NCBI GenBank assembly: GCA_023974075.1 | Contig: CM043789.1 | Coordinates: forward strand, 41,492,025 to 41,556,024 | Direction: 5' to 3' | DNA: 64,000 bases | Source of the DNA: Chaenocephalus aceratus | Taxonomy: Eukaryota > Chordata > Actinopteri > Perciformes > Channichthyidae | In this document: in pieces, positions 50,992 to 57,599 of the stretch | How positions within the stretch are numbered: the first letter of the stretch is position 1 | Layout of the letters: the number at the start of each line of letters is the position of its first letter | Made by a program: the position numbers and the translations under genes | The notes under the pieces: generated by a model | Databases searched by the model: none | Told to the model about the DNA's origin: nothing | The model's input: the letters and a program-made list of their open reading frames with translations, nothing else

Positions 50992-52789
50992 GCTTTCCCA
51001 GTCTGGATCTCCACATTTGGGCTGAAGTGTCCGCAGCCTGCTGACGTTCTGGCTCGCACCTGGAAGATGTACCTCGTTCCCGGCTTCAGGCCCGACACTC
51101 GAGCGCTGGTGTTCAGAGACTTCAGAGTGGAGTAGCTGTGGGCTTCATTATCCTGAAACAGAGACAGTTACACGATTAGCTTTGGGGAAATTGACATGTT
51201 GGTCTGTGCCTGTAATATGTTTAATGTTTTGTAACACTGTAAATATCCCCGCTGTGAGACTAATAGAGAACATGATCAACATGGGAAACAGGGATGTTTT
51301 GCTGTAAATGAATACCTTATTCCCAGCATCATTTTCTTTCTTATTTTCATCATGATGGACATATGTTCAATTACACTTTGAGTCGATATGGTTATGGTTT
51401 AAAGATATTTTTTTAACAAATCTTTAAAACAATACATTGCCATTTGTCTCAGAGTGTTTTGAAAAAATACATCTTCAAACATCTGCCATTCATAAAAAAG
51501 CCTTTTCAGGATTTAAACTGAATTATACTGCATCAGGGTGTCTGCAGGAATCCTGAAGTCAGATGTAAAACCGTAAGACCTTTTTTAAGACCCTTTCCAT
51601 ACATTTTAAGACCTCATCGCCACTTCGAGTTCTAACCGGTTACCTTGGCGACACACTTTACCTCACATTGACTATATACAGTATTGATTGTCCTTCCTCC
51701 TCATCTTCCAACCATTTGGACGCAGACTTGCATTTCCCCATAACGATGTTGCTTAGCAACCGGCGTAAACGGACCTTTGCGCGCTATCAAGCAGTGAGCG
51801 TGTGATGTCCTGTTCAGATGACGTCAAACCCAACGGGATGCCATCAATAAACTCCACAGAATCACACTACACACCTACGCCATGATTACATCCAGGCAGA
51901 CTGTAGAACACAACCTCTCTGGACACTTTATATACTTATTGAAGACAAGCTACAACATGTAATACCTTGGGAAATGCCCTTTAATAGCCTTCATTTTCGC
52001 TAAATTGATTTATCAACTTTTAATACTTTTTAAGACCCCGCGGACCCCCGGTCTATGCTGTTACATACAGTATGTAATTGGCAGCTATTTACCGCAAACA
52101 TCTGTTGATGTGTGTCTATCAGCGAGAAGAATAACTTACTTTGAAGAGTGTTCGTCCTATTTCCGATAACTCACTTATGCATCATTTGTTCAAATGCGAG
52201 CTGAGTACACTCGTCTGTCATCCAAGGATTTGTTTGTATACGTGCATATTCATAAAAAAGAGGATTAAGTTATTGTTTTGAAGGTACATAATTGTTTTTG
52301 TTGGAAGTTTGGATTTATAATAATCATCGTGATTGCTATCCTCCCCTTGTGTTCCTTATACCTGCTGCAGCATCTTTGTAAACTGAATTCTGAGCAGCAT
52401 TGAGGTCCTGTAATAAGAGGTGCACCCAGACAGCAGAATCAGTAAATCATTCATGTGTCCTGAGGAAGAACAAGAGCCTAATTATGAAGAGGTGCAGGAA
52501 AAGGAGAATTGTTTTGTCTTCGTTATCCTCCTCAGCTTGTGTGCTGCAGCAGCTCCCTCGCTGTGACTCACCGCGCTTGGTACAGTCGAATAGAAAGACT
52601 TAAGAAAGCACAGTGCTGACTTGTCCACTTCAAATCCCCCACAGGCGTCTCGCCCCCCTCAGCGAAGCCAGATTAAGACACCGGAGCAAGAGACGAGCTA
52701 ATCCTCCATCACTCCCCACACCATGCTGCGTGTATGGCTATGAGACTGCCTGTTTCCTGGCTGCTCCCTCTGCAATTAGCTGATTTCTA

Positions 52790-52835
<46 letters not shown>

Positions 52836-55800
52836 TTATACATCTGCATTGCATTCACACACTCGCAGCAATTAGTCGGTGTCGAGGCTTATGCGCCCGC
52901 CAGCCGCTTGCTGTCACTGTCACTTTCGCTAAGGTGGAATCCACACCGTCTCATCCTCCTTCCTGCTCCAACTCTCTCGACCCCCATTTCCCTTTCAATT
53001 AGCTGGGAAGCCGGCAGGATCTTTCTCTGGGATTAAGTTATCCTTGGTCTATCAAACCACTCCGTTGCATCCATAATAACTTGGCTCGGGTTAGTCTCAA
53101 CCCTTTGAAGATCATGTATGTTCTCCAGGTGTAGCTGTGTTTTGATAATAAGCAGAATATGTTGACACGACACTTAAAGAGGACATATTATGTTAATTTC
53201 CAGGTTCATATTTGTATTTTGTGTCTCTACATGTTTCCATGTTTTAATGTTCAAAAAGCTCTTTATTTTGCCCAGTCTGCTCTGATTGGTTAACTGGCAT
53301 GCTGTGGTGTGATTGGTCAAACACTAAGAGATGTCCCGCCCCTTAGCCTATCATGTACAATTTGTTGGAGCTCTAGCCAATACAAGCACAAGGGTTACAT
53401 AGTGATGTCACTATGATACAGAAGTAAATTGCAGACCATTTACATACATGCAAACCTATATCACACATAACAAATCACTCTGGACTCTAAGTCACCTGTA
53501 CATTTCACATTTATCCAATCTAATATATAATATTCCCTTACTCACATACTTATGTATATCTAATATCCTGCGTTATATATGTCACTGTACATTTCTAATT
53601 CAACATGTATATTTTCTACTTTTTTTTATTGCTATTTTATTGTTATTGAGATGTTGACATTTTTAAATTTGTATGTCTAGTCTTTTAATTGTATTGTACA
53701 ATGCCAACGTCTTGTTATGCTGCTGCAACATAAAAAAGGTCCCAACATGGGATCAATAAAGTACTTCTTATCTTATCTTATCTCACAGGGAAGGGAAAAC
53801 CCCCCAAAGCATAATAGGGCTTATGTATTTCCTGCAGATGCAGTTGATTACCTTCTCATAGTACTTGACGTCGTACTCCAGGATCACTCCGTTGGGCCGG
53901 TTGGGTTCGTGCCACATCAGAATCACGCTGTTCTGACTGGTGTTCTCCTGGCGGATCGCTAACACTTCAGAGGGGGCTGCACGAGAAACAGGAGGGAAAA
54001 CCGCTTCGTCAGTTCACGACGGATTCCTTTGTGACATGTAACAAGATCAACCTGCTGTAAAGTCACGTTTACAGGGAATGCTGGATTTCAGGAAAACCTT
54101 TAAGCATCTTGCACATCTGAACAAATAGTGACCGCTTCTATATATCTCTCAGGACAGTTTTTACAGTGGATCCCCAGCATTAAGAAAGTCCCAGAACTTC
54201 TAATGTTACGCAATTAGCACAAGTTAAGTTAAGTAGCATTGCTTAGCATGATAGCTATATCGGAGTGTTTCATCACGACATCGATTGCACGTCTGTCCGA
54301 TGGACTCTCCCAGAGGTTTCTTACATTTTTCCTTGTCCGATGTGAGGTTCCAAGGACAGAGGTCGTATTCATATTCTGTACAAACTATAAATATATATAA
54401 ATACACTTTGATTGATTGATTTGTGGAGTGATAGAGGATGCTGAATCTGCTTCTGACATGTTCAGGATACAAAATAACAGTTGCAAGCTGCGGTCATATT
54501 TGCACTCACAGCCGGCCGAGTTTTGAGTTGATTTTGAAGTTTTAGAAGACGCTGGATCGTTTGTGTTGGACAGATTGCTTATCTATTTGAAAACAAATTG
54601 TCCACAGTGGTTCTAAATTCTGGGGACTCATACTACTTTGGGGTACGCAACATTTCTGGGTTAAAAAGTGCTGGCTAGTATTGGAATAGTCTTTGACATT
54701 GTTCACCACTATAATCAGTTGCATTGACTGTTTTCTTATAGGTGATATCATCGTCCAATAGTTTGAGCCCTTCCTGTCCCTTCGGAGCAGAAAGGATGAG
54801 TGTCTCTCCTTCCAGCCAAAGCATTGTTTCCTTAGCAACTCTACACTGAAGCGGCTCGCTTGTCCCATGGTCAGGCCTCTGAGGATACGGGGTTTTCTGT
54901 AAACAAGGATGTGGAGACTTGCAACATGTAGGAGGACACTGTTGCTGCACACAATGTACCAGATTCCCCTCACAAGCAAGCTTCCGTGGCAACAGCTAAG
55001 TCAAGGCTACCACGGGCACCTCGATCAAGAGGGAGGAAGCAGGAGTCTGATGCACACCGCCGGAAGAGAAAGCCTTCAGAGGATTTACCGGGAGGAACTA
55101 AAAATGAAAAGGAGAACCATCCAAGAAGTTTCTGAAAGTTTCTGGCCAGACAGGTTTTGCAGGAGAAGCTGAGGACAAGGCTGGCAGTCGGACGGCCTCG
55201 CACATAACACAAGATAAATGCTCTCAGGAGGGGCGGCAAGGAAAAGTTAACTGAGCTCAAGAACATTGAGGAGGAGATTTGTGGTCAAGGGAGAAGAGCT
55301 CAGATTAATGTAGCCTCGTTTTTGTGTACACACACACACGGACACACACACACACAAATGACTTTTGCATACGGGGGAGGCGTATTATTTTGTTATGTTA
55401 TTGGCCAACAATTCCATAACAACCTTTTAACACGTTGTTATTTAAGTGGTACCCCAGGGATTTTTTAAAACATAAAAGGTCAGAATTTGGCCATTGAGGC
55501 TCATGGTAGGGTATCTGCAGGCTAACTGCTAACAGCGGCTAATGGTGTCATTCCGTTGGGCTGTATAGTTGGCACATGCAGTTGCAGGAGAAAGGGGAAA
55601 TATGTGGCCTTTTTAATGACTTTTTTGTATGTTTTCGCAGAATTACTTTCAACATGAGTATCATTAATTGAATGCGCCCACAGAGAATGACTAAGACATT
55701 GCAGGAGAAAATTGAATGTCGTCTGTTCGGTTTGTTGGGAAAAAAAGTGAATGACTGAGAATGTTAAATAATTTAGAAGTAGTAACGTTACATCATGTTA

Positions 55801-57584
55801 CGTTAATTGTATTATGGCCGATATTTAGTTTATATGGCAAACTATTATAAGCAGTATTACATCCAATCCAATATGACCGGTTTTAGCTCGGTGTTTGGTC
55901 TTTATCAACATCTTAGAGAGATATTTGGCTCTAGTTGCTATATGCCCTGCTTTGTTCACGAGTCTCTGCCTGCTGCTGGTTGTGAGTAGGTTGACTCGGA
56001 GTAGGTATTTGTAGGAGATGTTCCTCGAGTTGCTGCTGTGTTCCTACCAAGAGTGGAAACTAAATCAGAAGCCAGGACAGTACAGAAACAGGTTGTTCCC
56101 TACAAAGATTATTTCTGGAACATGCACCAAATCTTTTTTACTGAGAAAATGTTGTATCATTGTTCCGAACCCTACCTGCCTGGTTCGTTGTGATGTTGAC
56201 CGTGGCGTAAGGGGAAGGCTGGTTGCTTAGGTGCGTCACTGCGTTCATGGCCTGCAGGCGGAAGGAGTAGTTGGTGTGAGCCACCAGGTTGAGCACCGTC
56301 ACCCACGGCTCCGTCAACCCACTCTGCCGGGGAACGAATCGAATCGCCGCGGAGCCCAAACGCTCCACCATGCCTCCGAACCCCAGGCCCGCCCCTCCGC
56401 CTCCCTTCCCTCCACTGGCGCCTCCGGGGGAAGACGCGCAATCCTCACAGGTCCCTCCTTCCCCTGAACATTTCCGACACAACACGCTGTACTTCAGGTC
56501 GCTGCGTCCTCCTGTGTCCAGAGGGCGATCCCACTCCAAGTTCACAGACGTTCCATTGACAGAGGAGATGGCGTTAACCGGAGCAGTTGGAGGGCCTGGA
56601 GAAAAGGAAAGTTGGTTAATTTACTGGTTTGATCACTGATTCATAAACATTACATGGGCCTATTCTGCAAATGTTCAGGTTCATATTAGTATTAAGTGTC
56701 TCTACTGGGACATGTCTCCATGCTTTAATGTTCCAAAGCTCTTTTCACCCTCTGTCTGAAACCAGAGCCCAGTCTGCTCTGATTGGTTAGCTGGCCGTCT
56801 CTGTTGTGATTGGTTTAGGGTCGGTGGAGTGTTTGGGAGAAAGACTCCCTCTATGCACAAAGAACTATATAACACACTAGGGCGACTGTGGCTGCGAGGG
56901 AGTGTGGTCGTCTTTCAACCAGAAGGTTGTGGGTTCGATCCCAGCCCGTGCAGCCAACATGTCGATGTATCCTTGGGCAAGATACTTAACCCTGAGTTGC
57001 TCCCGATGGCATGGCCAACGGTGTGTGTGTGATTGTTAGGTCCTAGAGTAAGGTGCACTGCTCAGTATGAATGGGTGAATGACATGTAGTATGTAAAGCG
57101 CTTTGAGGGGTCGTAAAGACTGGATAAAGCGCTATATAAGTACAGTCCATTTACCATTTACACTACAGAAAAAGTGAAAACCACAAAATAGGGCCTCTTT
57201 AATTAACTTAATAACAATCCAGAAATCAGAAAAAGAGAAACAGAAAACTGTTTAACAATAATTGTCACATTTTACCATGAGTACCATTTTCCCCACCGAT
57301 CGTCCCATTCGGTATATATTAAGTCAGATGTTGTGGGTGTCGGCATACGTATGTGTAGTTATGAATTGGAGAGGGTCTTGCCTGTGGGATTAGGTGGTTA
57401 TGTGTGTGTTGTGTGTGTGTGTTCTTACGGGAGCATGGAGCCGCTACTGGGTCGTCCGCCGCTCGATAGTAGTTGGAGTCGCAGGGGCAGGTCAGGGCGG
57501 CTCTGGTCTCCGAGTGGCTGTGTTGAGGACATTTTCCACAAAGGCCATCGCCCGCCACCGGCTTATAGAACCCCACCTCACAGG
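22888..57584 (-). CDS. epha8: Ephrin receptor tyrosine kinase EphA8, exons 4-17 (5' part outside window)
   Basis: Receptor tyrosine kinase that binds membrane-anchored ephrins at cell contacts and signals in axon guidance and tissue patterning. Fourteen coding exons join in frame on the minus strand: 57584-57429, 56595-56176, 53976-53852, 51152-50990, 44365-44269, 40040-39973, 39697-39572, 38575-38390, 37756-37695, 33014-32805, 27873-27724, 26668-26478, 25640-25482, 23002-22888. Exon sizes (156, 420, 125, 163, 97, 68, 126, 186, 62, 210, 150, 191, 159, 115) follow the Eph family plan. About 741 residues are encoded: Cys-rich module, FN3 x2, TM, juxtamembrane, kinase, SAM, C-terminal VHV. EphA8 is preferred over EphA3/4/5/7 because of [16 protein letters not shown] after the membrane, [11 protein letters not shown] in the activation loop, [11 protein letters not shown], and DHFAAGGY plus [10 protein letters not shown] in SAM. 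All kinase key residues are present and there is no frameshift. Signal peptide and ligand-binding exons are missing and should lie right of 64000. The 3' UTR end is not certain; the first AATAAA seen on the minus strand is near 21495-21500. Confidence 0.95.
23095..24519. mobile_element. hAT element with 8-bp target duplication (epha8 intron 16)
   Basis: Ends CAGGGGTCACCAACC on the left and TGGCTACCCCTG on the right. Target duplication CTTTAGGC at 23087-23094 and 24520-24527. No transposase frame is visible. A CT-rich repeat occupies 23641-23915. Confidence 0.92.
23641..23915. repeat. Pyrimidine-rich minisatellite
   Basis: (CTCTCTCC)-type runs punctuated by TCTATCGCTTGC about every 35-45 bp, at least seven times. 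The gene transcript would contain the GA-rich complement. Confidence 0.9.
25482..25640 (-). CDS. epha8: epha8 exon 16: SAM domain, first part
   Basis: 159 bp. After [14 protein letters not shown] it encodes [20 protein letters not shown], then [15 protein letters not shown], most of the SAM domain, including the conserved tyrosine in MSRYKD. Acceptor ggacgcag, donor GTAGGT. Confidence 0.96.
26478..26668 (-). CDS. epha8: epha8 exon 15: end of kinase domain and linker
   Basis: 191 bp. It reads [18 protein letters not shown], then [19 protein letters not shown] and [19 protein letters not shown]. The conserved arginine in ERPRF closes the kinase fold. Donor GTGAGA. Confidence 0.97.
26800..27240 (+). 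pseudogene. CR1/L2-like LINE ORF2 C-terminus and 3' tail (epha8 intron 14)
   Basis: The 104-codon frame 26839-27150 contains [20 protein letters not shown], then [19 protein letters not shown], the classical end of a non-LTR retrotransposon reverse-transcriptase ORF. A short 3' UTR ends in TTGATTGATTGATTGA. It is opposite in orientation to epha8 and 5'-truncated. Confidence 0.85.
27300..27660 (-). repeat. Third copy of the interspersed repeat seen at 1245 and 10965
   Basis: The reverse complement carries the same words (GTGAGCTGTACTGTTCTG, CAGGTGAACCTATATGTTCA). It also shows the empty site of the MITE at 1421. Confidence 0.75.
27724..27873 (-). CDS. epha8: epha8 exon 14: kinase C-lobe
   Basis: 150 bp, the standard Eph size. 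It reads [19 protein letters not shown], then [12 protein letters not shown] and [12 protein letters not shown]. It holds the APE motif and the tyrosine-kinase-specific WTAPE and DVWSYG signatures. Acceptor cctaacag, donor GTGAGG. Confidence 0.97.
28063..28513. mobile_element. hAT MITE, family 'CAGGGGTGTCAAACTCAA', copy 1 (intron 13)
   Basis: Inverted ends CAGGGGTGTCAAACTCAA and TTGAGTTTGACACCCCTG, with target duplication GTTTAAAG on both sides (28055-28062, 28514-28521). Confidence 0.95.
28931..28952. repeat. (TA)n microsatellite
   Basis: ATATATATATATATATATA followed by further TA-rich sequence. Confidence 0.9.
29338..29530 (+). pseudogene. L2-like LINE 3' end (intron 13)
   Basis: A short frame [18 protein letters not shown] then stop, typical of the last residues of L2-type ORFs, followed by a 3' UTR ending GGCGCTATATAAATTCAAGT. 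Confidence 0.75.
29858..30499. mobile_element. MITE related to 1421-1787 (intron 13)
   Basis: Ends GCCGCTTTCACACC and GGTGTGATCGCGCC, flanked by TA. It shares interior words with the copy at 1421, for example CGCGTTCACACCGGAATAA and TTTACTGGCAGGCC. It carries a near-perfect hairpin in the middle. Confidence 0.85.
30086..30140. repeat. 27-bp perfect inverted repeat, 1-nt spacer
   Basis: Left arm GGAAGGCTTCAGTAGAAGCT then GCTGGGA, spacer G, then the exact reverse complement. It is inside the MITE at 29858-30499. Confidence 0.95.
31290..31975 (+). pseudogene. Decayed LINE ORF2 C-terminus and 3' UTR (intron 13)
   Basis: The plus-strand reading with stops includes [20 protein letters not shown], then HNLLPRK and [14 protein letters not shown], a pattern seen at the end of fish non-LTR ORF2. 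The 3' UTR has CTCCCTTTCGGACACATATG and ends GAAATAAAGACTGAAAATGA. Several stops and frameshifts. Confidence 0.65.
32097..32124. repeat. (TA)n microsatellite
   Basis: About 13 TA units in intron 13. Confidence 0.9.
32805..33014 (-). CDS. epha8: epha8 exon 13: catalytic loop and activation loop
   Basis: 210 bp. It reads [13 protein letters not shown], then the catalytic loop [10 protein letters not shown], the magnesium-binding DFG in VSDFGLSR, and the activation loop [12 protein letters not shown] with its regulatory tyrosine. Acceptor ttcctgtag, donor GTGAGT. All catalytic residues are intact, so an active kinase is expected. Confidence 0.97.
33100..35490. mobile_element. Fish repeat element containing the 37-bp minisatellite (intron 12)
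   Basis: The left end is AGGTGGGAAGCAGTGGAGTA; the right end has CAGAGTATTTTTAAACACGA, TACTTCTACTTG and TGTGTACTTTTGCCATCTCT. The ends are roughly inverted (GTACAAATACTTCATT against TACTTTTGCCATC). The whole middle is the minisatellite, so the array seems to have grown from a short ACTTTCTACTTCTTAC motif inside the element. Confidence 0.6.
33205..35075. repeat. 37-bp minisatellite, about 50 copies (intron 12)
   Basis: The unit is CATGTTGAACTCAAATACCT then GTACTTTCTACTTCTTA, with 37-nt spacing (for example 33261 to 33298). Variants include ACTC/ACAC/ACCC after TTGA, CTTA/CACA before CATG, and CTGAAC. Variants recur in the same order (for example 33400-33530 and 34070-34190), showing block duplications. 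Confidence 0.97.
35500..36180. other. Intron 12 remainder
   Basis: AT-rich with purine-rich stretches (35640-35700); no recognised element. Confidence 0.5.
36190..36450 (+). pseudogene. L2-like LINE 3' end (intron 12)
   Basis: [16 protein letters not shown] can be read just after 36210. The 3' UTR ends TTGTAAGTCGCTTTGGATAA, AAGCGTCAGCTAAATG and (TAATG)n, a tail shared by many fish LINE/SINE pairs. Confidence 0.75.
37695..37756 (-). CDS. epha8: epha8 exon 12: kinase hinge
   Basis: 62 bp, the exact size of this exon in Eph genes. It reads [20 protein letters not shown] with R at the end, the hinge between kinase lobes. Acceptor ttctttag, donor GTTAGT. Confidence 0.96.
38390..38575 (-). CDS. 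epha8: epha8 exon 11: kinase N-lobe
   Basis: 186 bp. With exon 10 it completes the ATP loop GSGEFGEV. It carries the catalytic lysine in [15 protein letters not shown], the alpha-C glutamate in [10 protein letters not shown], then [15 protein letters not shown]. The glycine loop has the usual aromatic residue (GEFGEV). From memory, mammalian EphA8 has an unusual GDSGEV here; if so, the fish protein keeps the ancestral form. Confidence 0.96.
39507..39560. repeat. (GT)n microsatellite just downstream of the exon 10 donor
   Basis: About 27 GT units on the plus strand, so (CA)n in the epha8 transcript, starting about 12 nt after the 5' splice site. Confidence 0.95.
39572..39697 (-). CDS. epha8: epha8 exon 10: juxtamembrane region and start of kinase
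   Basis: 126 bp. It carries the two conserved juxtamembrane tyrosines in [11 protein letters not shown], whose phosphorylation relieves autoinhibition in Eph kinases, then [20 protein letters not shown], the first beta strand of the kinase. Acceptor ttgtttatcttag, donor GTAAAA. A (CA)n tract of about 55 bp (39507-39560 as GT on the plus strand) starts about 12 nt into the intron. Confidence 0.95.
39973..40040 (-). CDS. epha8: epha8 exon 9: membrane-proximal cytoplasmic segment
   Basis: 68 bp reading [20 protein letters not shown] then NGH, a run characteristic of EphA8. Donor GTATGT. The acceptor ttgtatacag is preceded directly by a (TG)n tract of about 50 bp (40051-40099 as CA on the plus strand) and not by a normal pyrimidine tract. 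The length is not a multiple of three, so skipping would shift the frame just after the membrane. Confidence 0.93.
40051..40099. repeat. (CA)n microsatellite just upstream of the exon 9 acceptor
   Basis: About 24 CA units on the plus strand, so (UG)n in the transcript, ending about 10 nt before the AG of the acceptor. Confidence 0.95.
40780..40858 (+). mobile_element. LINE 3' tail (intron 8)
   Basis: GTAAAGTTCTTAGTAACTCT then GGTGTTATATAAATAAAGTT, similar to other L2-like tails in the window. No ORF remains. Confidence 0.55.
41034..41431. mobile_element. hAT MITE, family 'CAGGGGTGTCAAACTCAA', copy 2 (intron 8)
   Basis: Same ends as at 28063. Target duplication ATATAGAG at 41026-41033 and 41432-41439. 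Confidence 0.95.
42268..43700. repeat. 16-bp minisatellite, about 90 units (intron 8)
   Basis: Units alternate between AGGCCCTATGTTCCCA and AGGTGAAATGTTCCCA. At 42268-42780 the units are more diverged and arranged in blocks of about 127 bp (TTATTTGTCCCCAAGG at 42314, 42441 and 42701). The right half is nearly homogeneous. The gene transcript carries UUGGGAACAU-type G-runs every 16 nt. Confidence 0.97.
44269..44365 (-). CDS. epha8: epha8 exon 8: transmembrane helix
   Basis: 97 bp. After APLRYKTMT it encodes a hydrophobic segment of about 23 residues ([15 protein letters not shown] then AIIIC) followed by the stop-transfer RKR, typical of Eph receptors. Acceptor tgtgcttccag. The only donor that keeps the frame and the conserved CRKRHCGYSK junction is AAACG/GCAAGG, a non-canonical GC donor; no GT donor is available in phase nearby. 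Confidence 0.9.
44642..44988. mobile_element. PIF/Harbinger-like MITE (intron 7)
   Basis: Left end TTACGGCCCGTCCACACTAC, right end GTAGTGATGGACGGGCCGTA then A. The interior CCAACAACCAATCA, ATGAATCTCCCGCCCC and TTTGATTGGCT is shared with the element at 63595. Confidence 0.88.
45098..45474. mobile_element. Complete MITE with TTAAAGGTGGGG ends (intron 7)
   Basis: Left end TTAAAGGTGGGGTAGGTCAT, later AGAAACCGGCTCGAG. Right end CTCGAGCCGGTTTCT then CCCCACCTTTAA. A truncated copy is at 11205-11394. Confidence 0.9.
46343..46709. mobile_element. hAT MITE, family 'CAGGGGTGTCAAACTCAA', copy 3 (intron 7)
   Basis: Left end CAGGCGTCTCAAACTCAA (two changes), right end TTTGACACCCCTG. Target duplication CCTTAGAG at 46335-46342 and 46710-46717. 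Confidence 0.95.
47547..50390. repeat. 37-bp minisatellite, about 77 copies (intron 7)
   Basis: The unit is CATGTCTCTTCTACATCAAC then ATGTGTCCCCTCTTCTT, with 37-nt spacing (for example 47594 to 47631). It is strongly pyrimidine-rich on the plus strand, so the transcript is purine-rich (GAAGAAGAGGGGACACATG). Because 37 is not a multiple of 3 and the unit has no stop in any plus frame, very long open frames appear; they are not genes. Small indels cluster in 48060-48500. Confidence 0.98.
50475..50497. repeat. Poly-C run
   Basis: About 20 consecutive C. Other C/G runs lie at 5501-5511, 6366-6381, 16451-16468 and 39782-39796. Confidence 0.95.
50500..50750 (-). mobile_element. MITE fragment ending GGGGACCTTTAA (intron 7)
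   Basis: Contains GGAAACAGGGCTGAAACAGA, GGGATTATGGGTAATGC and AAACAGGGGACCTTTAA, one end of a common fish MITE with AT-rich ends. The other end is not seen. Confidence 0.5.
50929..50989. repeat. (CA)n microsatellite that includes the exon 7 donor
   Basis: About 30 CA units on the plus strand. In the transcript this is (GU)n beginning at the first intron nucleotide of intron 7. Confidence 0.96.
50990..51152 (-). CDS. epha8: epha8 exon 7: end of second fibronectin type III domain
   Basis: 163 bp, the standard Eph size. It reads [20 protein letters not shown], then [20 protein letters not shown] and ends near EIQTGKA. Acceptor gtctctgtttcag is strong. The donor is GCAG/GTGTGTG: the first intron base opens an uninterrupted (GT)n tract of about 60 bp (50929-50989 as CA on the plus strand), so the splice site is part of a microsatellite. 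Confidence 0.94.
51533..52050. mobile_element. Possible hAT-type MITE (intron 6)
   Basis: Left CAGGGTGTCTGCAGGAATCC, right TTTTTAAGACCCCGCGGACC then CCCGG. The inner TTTTTTAAGACCC and TTTTAAGACCTC segments near the left are mirrored weakly at the right. The right tip has diverged and no duplication is seen. Confidence 0.5.
52792..52831. repeat. (CA)n microsatellite (intron 6)
   Basis: About 19 CA units. Confidence 0.95.
53172..53430 (+). mobile_element. MITE fragment (same family as 56655)
   Basis: Contains AAGAGGACATATTATG, then CAGGTTCATATTTGTATTTT, GTGTCTCTAC and GCCCAGTCTGCTCTGATTGG, all shared with 56655-56810. The right end is missing. Confidence 0.65.
53440..53786 (+). mobile_element. 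LINE 3' UTR and tail (intron 6)
   Basis: AT-rich UTR ending CCCAACATGGGATCAATAAA, then GTACTTCTTATCTTATCTTA. Similar in layout to the tail at 11930. It lies only about 65 bp from exon 6. Confidence 0.6.
53852..53976 (-). CDS. epha8: epha8 exon 6: start of second fibronectin type III domain
   Basis: 125 bp, the standard Eph size. Acceptor tttctcgtgcag, donor GTAATC. It reads [18 protein letters not shown], then [20 protein letters not shown] and ends EK, the first half of FN3-2, with one N-glycosylation sequon (NTS). It joins in frame to DNEAHSYS of exon 7. Confidence 0.94.
54270..54420 (+). mobile_element. LINE 3' UTR end with single-copy GGACAGAGG motif (intron 5)
   Basis: TTGCACGTCTGTCCGATGGA, CCTTGTCCGATGTGAGG, CCAAGGACAGAGGTCGTATT and TTGATTGATTGA. 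This is the same family as 58770-59704, but with one copy of the motif that is expanded there. Confidence 0.8.
54425..56170. other. Intron 5, unrecognised sequence
   Basis: Open frames of up to 145 codons occur on both strands at 54540-55270, but none shows a known domain or codon pattern. A short CA-rich segment lies at 55327-55358. Possibly an old unidentified element. Confidence 0.4.
56176..56595 (-). CDS. epha8: epha8 exon 5: first fibronectin type III domain, with Gly-rich insertion
   Basis: 420 bp with clean acceptor (tttctccag) and donor (GTAGGG). It encodes FN3-1, from [21 protein letters not shown] to VNITTNQA. Three N-glycosylation sequons are visible (NGT, NYS, NIT). Eph family members usually have an exon near 336 bp here; this one is 84 bp longer. 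The extra 28 or so residues are Gly/Ala/Ser rich ([20 protein letters not shown]) and sit after the paired cysteines CEDC and before RFVPRQ, where FN3-1 of EphA8 normally has a short loop. The frame is kept through the insertion and the splice sites are normal, so it looks like a coding expansion, not an assembly fault. The underlying DNA is GC-rich, unlike its surroundings. Confidence 0.93.
56655..57205. mobile_element. MITE carrying a SINE insertion (intron 4)
   Basis: Left GGGCCTATTCTGCAAATG, right CCACAAAATAGGGCCTCTTT then AATTAA, inverted ends. The interior matches 53172-53430. A SINE occupies about 56877-57170. Confidence 0.75.
56877..57170 (+). mobile_element. tRNA-derived SINE
   Basis: The head has a tRNA-like A-box region (GACTGTGGCTGCGAGGGA) and a B-box GGTTCGATCCC at 56932-56942. 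The body includes GTAAAGCGCTTTGAGGGGTC then AAAGCGCTATATAAGTACAG, and the tail is CCATTTACCATTTAC. ACACTA occurs on both flanks and may be the target duplication. Pol III-type promoter boxes are present, but activity is unknown. Confidence 0.8.
57429..57584 (-). CDS. epha8: epha8 exon 4: Cys-rich / EGF-like module
   Basis: 156 bp between an acceptor (tctctacag at 57585 onward) and a donor (GTAAGA, read leftwards from 57428). The exon starts in phase 2 (two bases complete an Ala codon) and reads [20 protein letters not shown], then a CPCDSNYYR segment. The cysteine spacing is that of the Eph Cys-rich region between the ephrin-binding domain and the first FN3 domain. It is the most 5' exon of the gene visible here; the large ligand-binding exon that should precede it is not found between 57600 and 64000. 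Confidence 0.93.
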
Positions 57585-57599
57585 CTGTAGAGAGAGATG

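Noticed and set aside
54542..55270. Cluster of open frames of 82-145 codons, including a cysteine-containing one
   Set aside because: Lies in epha8 intron 5, no known domain, and several frames on both strands are equally open. Kept only as an unrecognised segment.
56877..56950. Functional tRNA gene
   Set aside because: The B-box is clear, but the cloverleaf is not complete and the sequence continues into a SINE body and tail.
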